5,005 bases of DNA from the NCBI GenBank assembly GCA_025356715.1, contig JANXRU010000384.1, positions 1-5,005 of the forward strand. The letters are read 5' to 3'. Shown piece after piece: positions 1 through 5,005 of the stretch. The first letter of the stretch is position 1. Each line of letters begins with the position of its first letter. The notes under the pieces are model-generated. The model worked only from the letters and a program-made list of their open reading frames with translations. It was not told the DNA's origin and did not search any database. Origin of the DNA: Bacteroidota bacterium. Lineage in GTDB: Bacteria; Bacteroidota; Bacteroidia; B-17B0; B-17BO. The translations under genes were made by a program, and so were the position numbers.

Positions 1-78
1 AATACAGATATTTCAAAAGAAGAACAATTAGAATTCGTTATAAAATTGATAAACGATTTATTATTAACTAAAGATTAA
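1..78 (+). CDS. C-terminal end of an unidentified protein (partial)
   Basis: Reading from base 1 in frame 1 gives 25 residues with a charged, leucine/isoleucine-rich helical look (ends LINDLLLTKD), then TAA at 76-78. Frame 2 is closed by a stop at 29-31. Frame 3 stays open almost as far but gives an arginine/lysine/tyrosine-heavy peptide that looks less natural, so frame 1 is the better guess. The 5' part lies outside the window. The gene is on the same strand as the glycosyltransferase that starts 33 bases later and could belong to the same transcription unit. No family can be assigned from so short a piece. Confidence 0.5.
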   Translation, partial: NTDISKEEQLEFVIKLINDLLLTKD

Positions 79-93
79 TTATAATAACAGTAA

Positions 94-101
94 TACATTT
101 G
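94..101 (+). promoter_or_regulatory. possible -7 element (TACATTTG) ahead of the membrane glycosyltransferase gene
   Basis: TACATTTG fits the Bacteroidota -7 consensus TAnnTTTG exactly. No TTG is seen at the expected -33 distance, and the site is so near the ATG at 112 that the leader would be only about five bases. In AT-rich DNA such an octamer can occur by chance, so the gene may instead be read from a promoter upstream of the window. Confidence 0.25.
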
Positions 102-111
102 GGTTTAAATT

Positions 112-1782
112 ATGGCAAAAATAACCACACATCAAGGCAAAGAAATTAACTATTATGATCAGTTAAATAAAAAATTAGAAGCTAAAAAAGTTCCTATTTT
201 TTGGTTTATCTTATTATCAGGAATTTTATTAGCCTTGTTAAGCTTTAATGCTCGTATCAGTGAAGCGCATGATGACGCACTTTATATAGAAGCGGGTTAT
301 AAATACGTACACGAGTTCCCAAATTATTACTATACCTCTAATGCGCCTATGTACCCTATGTTTTTGGGCGTATTAACGCTCATTTTTGGTACTAACTTAA
401 TTGTATTTAAATTATTTTCTATTTTATTTTTCGGATTAGGGGCGACCATATTTTATAAAGCCATTGATAAAAAAGTACCTGAAATATTAAAAATTTTAGT
501 GTTTTCTTTTATCTGTATAAATTATTTAGTCTTATATTTTGCAAGTCAAACATTTTCTGAACCTTTTTATTTATTAGTTCAAGCTATTTTTCTATATTAT
601 TTCTCGAAATACAATTTTAATGAAAACCCTATAGGGACTGATATTAAGAAGGATTGGAAAAAGTGGATGGTGTTAGGATTCTTAATGATGATTTTAACGT
701 TAGCTAAAAATATCTTAGTGTTTGGTATCATTGCTATTGTATTATTTTACATTATTAAAAAAACATATAAAAAAGCCTTATTTGCTTTGGTTTCTTTTGG
801 CGCTTTTAAGCTATTGTATGAATTAATTAAAAATTTGGTTTGGGGGAAATCGGCCATCCAATACCAATCCCAAATGGGTATTTTATTAAATAAAGACCCT
901 TATGATGCTAGTCAAGGAACAGAAGATTTAGCGGGGTTTTTTGGACGTTTTTTAGATAATTGTGGTTTGTATTTATCTAAGCGATTTTTTCAATTACTTG
1001 GTTTTATGAATGAAGATAGTACTAATGTATATAGTTTATTGGCATTTATTGTGATATGCTTGGTATTTGTGGGTTTATACCAAGCATTTAAAAACAAGAA
1101 TGAATTAATTATGTTTATGGTTTTATTTGCAGGGACTATTTGTTTTGGTACTTTCTTTGTATTGCAGGCTAGATGGGATCAACCACGTTTTATCATGGTA
1201 CATATGCCAGCTATTTTATTAGGAATTTTTTACGGGTTTTATATTTTAATGTCTAAAAGTAACTTCAATCAAAAAATGGTTGTTCTTTTAATTGCTTTTA
1301 TTATTGGATCAATGGTTATATCTTCAACAAAGCGTGCTTTTGCAAATGTTCCTATCGTTTCTAAAAATTTAAAGGGCGATATTTATTATGGCTACACTCC
1401 AGATTGGCAAAATTATTTAAGGATTAGTGCTTGGTGTGCCGACAGTTTGCCAAAAGAGAGTTTGGTTGCTTGCAGAAAAGCACCAATGAGTTTTGTATAT
1501 GGAAAAGGAAAACATTTTTATCCTATTTACTCTGTTATTGGTAAAGATCCTCAAACTCAGCAATCTAATCCAGATTCAGCCTTAGCAATTTTTAAACGAA
1601 ATCATGTTACGCATGTATTACTTGCTAGTTTACGCATAAATCCTAAGTTTAAAACAGATGATGTTATTAATACTATTCATAATATATTGGGGCCTATCCA
1701 GCAAAAATATCCTGAAAAATTAACCTTAGTTAAAACAATGGGTGTTTCTGAAGAAGCTTTTATTTATAAAATAAATTACTAA
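112..1782 (+). CDS. polytopic membrane protein, probable GT-C (ArnT/PMT-like) glycosyltransferase
   Basis: This 556-residue protein has a short polar N-terminus, a first membrane helix at about 29-46, and then roughly nine more hydrophobic segments (about 82-92, 98-115, 125-145, 150-165, 185-215, 222-240, 306-325, 332-351, 360-380, 388-405). A soluble domain of about 150 residues closes it. Seen directly: an acidic pair (D54, D55 in AHDDALY) in the loop after helix 1, where GT-C enzymes place their catalytic or metal-binding acids; SEP at 149-151, like the conserved Ser-Glu of this superfamily; and RWDQPRF at 354-360 before a helix, resembling the R-Y-x-x-P region of ArnT-like proteins. Family knowledge: such enzymes move a sugar from a polyprenyl-phosphate donor to a lipid, glycan or protein on the periplasmic side of the inner membrane. 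The acceptor is unknown. The start is fixed by an in-frame TAA at 106-108. The next gene begins one base after the stop. An inactive relative cannot be excluded. Confidence 0.75.
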   Translation: MAKITTHQGKEINYYDQLNKKLEAKKVPIFWFILLSGILLALLSFNARISEAHDDALYIEAGYKYVHEFPNYYYTSNAPMYPMFLGVLTLIFGTNLIVFKLFSILFFGLGATIFYKAIDKKVPEILKILVFSFICINYLVLYFASQTFSEPFYLLVQAIFLYYFSKYNFNENPIGTDIKKDWKKWMVLGFLMMILTLAKNILVFGIIAIVLFYIIKKTYKKALFALVSFGAFKLLYELIKNLVWGKSAIQYQSQMGILLNKDPYDASQGTEDLAGFFGRFLDNCGLYLSKRFFQLLGFMNEDSTNVYSLLAFIVICLVFVGLYQAFKNKNELIMFMVLFAGTICFGTFFVLQARWDQPRFIMVHMPAILLGIFYGFYILMSKSNFNQKMVVLLIAFIIGSMVISSTKRAFANVPIVSKNLKGDIYYGYTPDWQNYLRISAWCADSLPKESLVACRKAPMSFVYGKGKHFYPIYSVIGKDPQTQQSNPDSALAIFKRNHVTHVLLASLRINPKFKTDDVINTIHNILGPIQQKYPEKLTLVKTMGVSEEAFIYKINY

Positions 1783-1783
1783 A

Positions 1784-2536
1784 ATGGATTTTAATTATAC
1801 CAAAATACGTATTGGGAATTTTTTATACAAATACTGTTTCCCTCTTTATAATATTTCGTATTCAAAATTTAAAAACAAAAATGATAAAGCGGAAATAGAT
1901 GTTTTAAAATCAATAATCAAGTCAGGCGACAATATTTTGGATATAGGCTCTAATATTGGATTTTATGCTAAAATTTTAAGTGCATTTACAGGGAATAAAG
2001 GAACCGTTTATTGTTTTGAACCTGATCAGTTAAATTTTAAACACCTTAAAAATAATACAAATGGTATTGATAATATTGTATTATTTAATAATGCTGTTTC
2101 AGATAAGGAACAGATTTTAAAAGTATATAAATCTAAATTATTAAATGTAGATCATCGTACCTATCCAGTTAATAATTATGATAGTGTAGAAGAAATTACT
2201 GCTGTTTCGATTGATGAATTAATCCGTTTAAATAAGATTAAAAATATTAATGTTATTAAAATTGACATTCAAGGCTATGAATTAACGGCTTTTAGAGGGA
2301 TGAAAGAATTGTTATCAAGTAACAATCAATTGAAAATTATAGCAGAGTATTGGCCTCATGGGTTTAAACGAGCTGGGACAACAGCTGTTGAGTTTTTTGA
2401 TTTCTTTAATGAATTACATTATCATTTTTACATGATTGATGAAATTCCACACAAAAAAATATCAAGAGAATATATAGTTGAGAACGTTGATAAACCTTTT
2501 GAGTTTAGCTTCAATGTGCTTATTACAAAGGAATAG
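1784..2536 (+). CDS. FkbM-family SAM-dependent methyltransferase
   Basis: This 250-residue protein has a class I methyltransferase fold. Seen directly: the SAM-binding motif I ILDIGSNIGF at 51-60, the ribose-binding acidic strand ending in CFEP at 77-80, and the FkbM hallmark VIKIDIQGYE at 157-166 followed by a short helix and an IIAEYWP strand at 185-191. Only about 50 residues precede motif I, so the N-terminal extension is shorter than in the second FkbM protein of this window. Family knowledge: FkbM-type enzymes O-methylate hydroxyls of polyketides, and many bacterial members sit in capsule, O-antigen or other glycan clusters, where they are thought to methylate sugars. The ATG lies one base after the stop of the membrane glycosyltransferase, so the two are almost certainly co-transcribed and perhaps translationally coupled. 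Inferred role: methylation of a surface glycan. Its last 14 bases overlap the end of the opposing gene. Confidence 0.85.
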   Translation: MDFNYTKIRIGNFLYKYCFPLYNISYSKFKNKNDKAEIDVLKSIIKSGDNILDIGSNIGFYAKILSAFTGNKGTVYCFEPDQLNFKHLKNNTNGIDNIVLFNNAVSDKEQILKVYKSKLLNVDHRTYPVNNYDSVEEITAVSIDELIRLNKIKNINVIKIDIQGYELTAFRGMKELLSSNNQLKIIAEYWPHGFKRAGTTAVEFFDFFNELHYHFYMIDEIPHKKISREYIVENVDKPFEFSFNVLITKE

Positions 2537-3368
2537 CAATTAAATCAGTAGACCCATTCTTTGGAATATGTTTCTGATAATTACTCATAGTAATTTCGTA
2601 ATTAGATTGGGTATCAAATAATTTGTAGTTCAACTCTTTAAAGTAATTGAAATAATATTCAAACGAAATATGTTTTTCATCCATAACATATAACCCAATT
2701 TCAAAAATAATTTTAGGTCTATATTTTTTGATTGCTTCTTTGGCACCTTTAAATACTTCGTATTCGTGGCCATCAGTATCTATTTTAATGAAGTCAAATT
2801 TTTCTAATTTCTTCTGAATTACAAAATCATCTAAGGAAATAGATTTAACACCCTCCGTTCCTTTAGGTGTTCCCAAATGCACTGGATGATCATTTTCACC
2901 ACGTTCTCCATTTACTTTCCAGCTCGAAAATGCAATAATTTCAGGACTATCAGAGCTTTTTTCAGAAACAAAAGAATTTATCACTTCTACATTTTTTGAT
3001 AAATCTTCATTTAAAGATAAATTCTTTTTTAATCTTTCTAAGGCATAAAATGTTGGTTCAAAAGAATATACTTTTCCATTTGGAACTAATTTAGAAAACT
3101 GTAAGGTCATTAATCCCACATTAGCACCAATATCAATGATCGTGAAGTCTTTCTTTATTTCTAAAAATTTATTAGAGGTGACATGTTTTTGGAAGTTACC
3201 AAATAAATATAATGATAGTTCAATGCCTTCTGCTAAATCAATTTCAAAATTAATGCCATCGCGCACAATAACGCGTTTTTTTTTACCAACAAAAAGAGTA
3301 ACGATTTTGTATAGTACTTGAGCAAAAAATATTTTAATTCGGGTAAGTGGTAGCCAGCTGTAAAACAT
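2523..3368 (-). CDS. FkbM-family SAM-dependent methyltransferase (second, divergent copy)
   Basis: This 281-residue protein has motif I IIDIGANVGL at 77-86, a YSFEP acidic loop at 101-105, and the FkbM signature FIKIDTDGHE at 193-202, then KYRPKIIFEIG at 215-225. Ahead of the fold is a hydrophobic/basic N-terminus (1-32) and a segment RDGINFEIDLAEGIELSLYL (36-55) that is common in FkbM proteins of polysaccharide loci. It is cytoplasmic or loosely membrane-associated, and the substrate is probably a glycan or glycolipid (inference). The ATG follows an A-rich leader (TTAAAAAAACCT), usual for Bacteroidota, which rarely use Shine-Dalgarno sites. The gene lies 52 bases downstream of aroQ on the same strand, so read-through from aroQ is possible; no full -7 match is seen in the gap. 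A run of nine A (coding strand) encodes KKK at 29-31. It differs too much from the neighbouring FkbM protein to be a recent duplicate. Confidence 0.87.
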   Translation of the reverse strand: MFYSWLPLTRIKIFFAQVLYKIVTLFVGKKKRVIVRDGINFEIDLAEGIELSLYLFGNFQKHVTSNKFLEIKKDFTIIDIGANVGLMTLQFSKLVPNGKVYSFEPTFYALERLKKNLSLNEDLSKNVEVINSFVSEKSSDSPEIIAFSSWKVNGERGENDHPVHLGTPKGTEGVKSISLDDFVIQKKLEKFDFIKIDTDGHEYEVFKGAKEAIKKYRPKIIFEIGLYVMDEKHISFEYYFNYFKELNYKLFDTQSNYEITMSNYQKHIPKNGSTDLIAIPL

Positions 3369-3420
3369 AGGTTTTTTTAATAAGCAATAAAGATAATTTA
3401 TTTAGAGTATAAATGAAATT
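3369..3420 (-). other. aroQ-FkbM intergenic gap
   Basis: This 52-base AT-rich gap separates the aroQ stop from the start of the second FkbM gene. On the minus strand the closest thing to a -7 box is TATCTTTA, one base off TAnnTTTG, with no clear -33 partner. No stem-loop with a T tract is visible. The simplest reading is that the FkbM gene is co-transcribed with aroQ, possibly helped by a weak internal promoter. Confidence 0.3.
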
Positions 3421-3840
3421 TTAAGATAAAATACTCTTAATAGCCATTTCATAGCCGTTTAGCCCAAAACCACTTATACTTCCCTTGCAATGTTTCCCTA
3501 AATAAGAAATGTGTCGGTAATCTTCGCGAGTAAATATATTACTAATATGAACTTCAATAACAGGTGTTTTAATGCCTGCTACTGCATCAGCAATGGCAAT
3601 AGACGTATGTGTGTAAGCGCCAGCATTTAATATAATGGCATCATATGTAAAGCCTACTTTGTGCAGTTTATTAATTAATTCGCCTTCAACATTACTTTGG
3701 AAATAGGTGAACTCAATATTCGTGTATTTTTGTTGAAGGGTTTTAAAATAATCTTCAAACGAAGCTGATCCGTATATTTCTTTTTCTCTTACTCCTAAAA
3801 GATTCAAATTAGGGCCATTGATTATTGCTATCTTTAACAC
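3421..3840 (-). CDS. aroQ: 3-dehydroquinate dehydratase, type II (AroQ)
   Basis: AroQ dehydrates 3-dehydroquinate to 3-dehydroshikimate, the third step of the shikimate pathway to chorismate and aromatic amino acids. It is cytosolic, and the family forms dodecamers. The 139 residues fit the usual length of about 140-150. Seen directly: the N-terminal strand and loop IINGPNLNLLG (6-16); the flexible lid with R18 and the catalytic Y23 in REKEIYG; N72 in LNAGAYTHTS (71-80); E96 and the catalytic H98 in EVHISN; and R105 and R109 in TREDYRH. These match the active-site set of the well-studied Mycobacterium tuberculosis enzyme with a constant shift of about three residues. The start is GTG (bases 3840-3838): an in-frame TGA lies upstream with no ATG between, and the next internal Met is residue 132, so GTG is effectively forced. 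It diverges from xerD across 39 bases. Confidence 0.97.
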   Translation of the reverse strand: MLKIAIINGPNLNLLGVREKEIYGSASFEDYFKTLQQKYTNIEFTYFQSNVEGELINKLHKVGFTYDAIILNAGAYTHTSIAIADAVAGIKTPVIEVHISNIFTREDYRHISYLGKHCKGSISGFGLNGYEMAIKSILS

Positions 3841-3846
3841 GATATT

Positions 3847-3854
3847 TATTTTTT
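3847..3854 (+). promoter_or_regulatory. candidate -7 element for xerD
   Basis: TATTTTTT matches TAnnTTTG except at the last base. It is preceded by TTG at 3825-3827 with 19 bases between, the spacing expected for a Bacteroidota -33/-7 pair. The -33 part lies within the first codons of the divergent aroQ. Predicted transcription would begin near 3860, about 20 bases before the TTG start. The run of T makes a chance match possible. Confidence 0.35.
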
Positions 3855-3862
3855 TATTCTTT

Positions 3863-3870
3863 CAAAATTA
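3863..3870 (-). promoter_or_regulatory. candidate -7 element for aroQ (TAATTTTG)
   Basis: On the minus strand TAATTTTG is an exact TAnnTTTG match. It lies about 22 bases before the GTG start, which leaves a leader of roughly 15 bases. No perfect TTG is found 19-21 bases further upstream; the nearest is a GTTTCC stretch inside the xerD N-terminal codons. The position between two divergent starts supports it more than the sequence alone. Confidence 0.45.
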
Positions 3871-3879
3871 CACAAAAAA

Positions 3880-4794
3880 TTGAGCCTTTGGGAAACTAAT
3901 ATTATTGATTTTAAATACTATTTACAAGTAGAAAAATCGCTTTCGGTAAATTCAGTGGTTTCATACGAAGATGACATCACTAAATTAAAGATTTTTATGA
4001 AAATGGCTTATCCGTCTAAAAAGCCGTCTGACGTTACTTTCCATGATTTACAAGCATTTTTAAAATATATTTCTGAATTTAATTTTACTGAAACAACGCA
4101 ATCGCGCATCATTTCGGGTATTAAACATTTTTATAAGTTTTTAATTTTAGAAAACTACATACAAATTAATCCTGCGGAATTATTAGAAACCCCTCGCATC
4201 AAACGTAAACTACCAGTATATTTAAGTGTGGAGGAAATAGATCTAATATTAGCCTGTATAGATAGGAGTTCAGCTGAAGGCGAACGAAACATAGCCATGC
4301 TCGAAACGCTTTACAGTTGCGGTTTACGTGTGAGTGAGTTAATTTCACTTAAACTAACTAATTTACATACAGATGAAGGGTTTATATCTGTAATTGGTAA
4401 AGGTGATAAGCAGCGCTTGGTTCCTATTGGTAAATCAGCGCTTAAGCTTATTCAAAACTATGTTAACAATCACCGTAATCATATTACCATTAAAAAAAAC
4501 AATGAGGATATGATTTTTTTAAGTAAGCGTGGTACGCCAATTACACGCCAAATGGTGTTTTATATTATTAAAGATTTAGCAGAAAAAGCAGGAATAAAAA
4601 AGCTATTAAGTCCACATACATTTCGGCATTCTTTTGCAACGCATTTAGTAGAAGGTGGTGCCGATTTACGTGCTGTGCAAGAAATGCTGGGTCACGAAAG
4701 CATTACAACAACAGAAATATACACTCACTTGGATCAATCTTTTTTACGAGAAAATATTTTAAGTTATCATCCAAGAAATAGAAAAAAAGAGTAA
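3880..4794 (+). CDS. xerD: site-specific tyrosine recombinase XerD
   Basis: XerD acts with a partner (XerC in most bacteria) at the chromosomal dif site to resolve chromosome dimers, aided by FtsK at the septum. The 304 residues match the usual length of about 300. The N-terminal SAM-like core-binding domain spans about 4-90 (YYLQVEKSLSVNSVVSYEDD). The catalytic domain follows from about 112, with the full set R150 (CGLRVSEL), K174 (IGKGDKQR), H246 and R249 (SPHTFRHSFATH), H272 (LGHES) and nucleophile Y281 (TTEIYTH). The C-terminus LRENILSYHPR is like the XerD tail LRQLHQQHHPR and argues for XerD over XerC. The start is taken as TTG at 3880: no ATG lies between it and the in-frame TAA at 3835-3837, and the first internal ATG (residue 40) would remove much of the DNA-binding domain. 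An ATT start slightly upstream is possible but rarer. No phage or transposon genes adjoin it, which supports a housekeeping role. Confidence 0.93.
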   Translation: MSLWETNIIDFKYYLQVEKSLSVNSVVSYEDDITKLKIFMKMAYPSKKPSDVTFHDLQAFLKYISEFNFTETTQSRIISGIKHFYKFLILENYIQINPAELLETPRIKRKLPVYLSVEEIDLILACIDRSSAEGERNIAMLETLYSCGLRVSELISLKLTNLHTDEGFISVIGKGDKQRLVPIGKSALKLIQNYVNNHRNHITIKKNNEDMIFLSKRGTPITRQMVFYIIKDLAEKAGIKKLLSPHTFRHSFATHLVEGGADLRAVQEMLGHESITTTEIYTHLDQSFLRENILSYHPRNRKKE

Positions 4795-4914
4795 TGTTCT
4801 TAATTTTGATTATACTAAAAATTCAGTAAGGAAAAATTATTTAAAATCACTATTTTTTTCACACATCTAAACGACGAAACAGATTACCCTTTAGGAGTAT
4901 TTTGGATGGAATAA
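4795..4914 (+). other. non-coding stretch after xerD
   Basis: These 120 AT-rich bases carry no recognisable gene. A TAATTTTG octamer occurs at 4801-4808 just after the stop, but it has no -33 partner and no gene to serve. A reading frame open from 4819 to the TAA at 4912-4914 has no start codon except an ATG two codons before the stop. No strong hairpin followed by T residues was found, so the xerD terminator is not evident. Confidence 0.5.
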
Positions 4915-4959
4915 GAGCGTAGGATTGTCAAAAATGCGAGCAGGGAAGCGGTGAATTGA

Positions 4960-4999
4960 GAATTCAAGGATTTAGCGGAGCGTAAAATCCGTAGAATTC
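4960..4999. repeat. imperfect palindrome with GAATTC ends, possible intergenic repeat
   Basis: GAATTC at 4960-4965 pairs with GAATTC at 4994-4999. Inside it GGATTT (4968-4973) pairs with AAATCC (4985-4990), separated from the outer arms by two and three bases. The central GCGGAGC (4975-4981) can form a short GC/GC tip. The surrounding 4915-5005 segment has 43 G+C in 91 bases, clearly above the AT-rich genes beside it. This arrangement resembles the REP-like or interspersed intergenic palindromes of many bacterial genomes. It could also be a regulatory structure or the end of a mobile element cut by the window edge. The symmetry is seen directly; that it is repeated elsewhere is inference. Confidence 0.4.
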
Positions 5000-5005
5000 C
5001 GAGGG

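Noticed and set aside
3136..3321. Plus-strand open frame of 61 codons
   Set aside because: It lies wholly inside the minus-strand FkbM gene, whose motifs are clear. Its peptide has no recognisable features.
1784..3368. Recent inverted duplication of one FkbM gene
   Set aside because: The two proteins agree only around family motifs (DIG-N-G, FEP, KID--G-E). Lengths before motif I and most other positions differ.
3880..4794. Tyrosine recombinase as the integrase of a mobile element
   Set aside because: Length, C-terminal tail and the aroQ neighbour fit the housekeeping XerD. No tRNA, excisionase, phage or transfer gene, or direct repeat is seen beside it.
4801..4808. TAATTTTG promoter-like octamer after xerD
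   Set aside because: No TTG lies at the proper distance upstream and no gene begins downstream within the window. This is a likely chance match in AT-rich DNA.
4831..4860. Possible xerD terminator: GAAAAAT and ATTTTTTTC as hairpin arms
   Set aside because: The arms are almost all A/T, the pairing is imperfect because the A and T runs differ in length, and no separate T tract follows. It is too weak to call.
1..5005. CRISPR array, tRNA or rRNA genes
   Set aside because: No regularly spaced direct repeats and no cloverleaf or rRNA-like sequence were noticed on either strand.

Overview
The window reads as a stretch of chromosome from a low-GC member of the Bacteroidota, most likely a flavobacterium. 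The pointers are AT-rich codon use, absence of clear Shine-Dalgarno sequences before the starts, TAnnTTTG-type -7 promoter elements, and the make-up of the XerD and AroQ proteins. The genus cannot be named from the sequence alone.

Left part (1-2536, plus strand): after the last 25 codons of an unidentified gene comes a probable two-gene transcription unit. The first gene encodes a polytopic membrane protein with the look of a GT-C (ArnT/PMT-like) glycosyltransferase and a soluble C-terminal domain. One base after its stop begins an FkbM-family SAM-dependent methyltransferase. Together they suggest assembly or decoration of a cell-surface glycan, but no substrate can be read from the sequence.

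Middle (2523-3840, minus strand): a second, clearly different FkbM-family methyltransferase faces the first one tail to tail, and the two coding ends overlap by 14 bases. Upstream of it on the same strand, 52 bases away, is a complete type II 3-dehydroquinate dehydratase (aroQ) of the shikimate pathway, with all catalytic residues present.

Right part (3841-5005): aroQ is divergent from a complete tyrosine recombinase, best called XerD, with a spacer of only 39 bases. Both genes appear to use non-ATG starts (GTG for aroQ, TTG for xerD), and each has a candidate Bacteroidota-type promoter there. After xerD there are 211 bases without a recognisable gene. The last ~90 bases are visibly richer in G+C (43 of 91 counted by hand) and hold an imperfect palindrome bounded by GAATTC, which looks like the edge of an intergenic repeat or other non-coding element running off the window.

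Overall this is a join between housekeeping genes (aroQ, xerD) and a small surface-glycan module. I see no convincing new system. The best leads are the GC-richer palindromic element at the right edge, the overlapping convergent FkbM pair, an A9 tract near the start of the second FkbM gene, and the compact divergent region with two alternative start codons.
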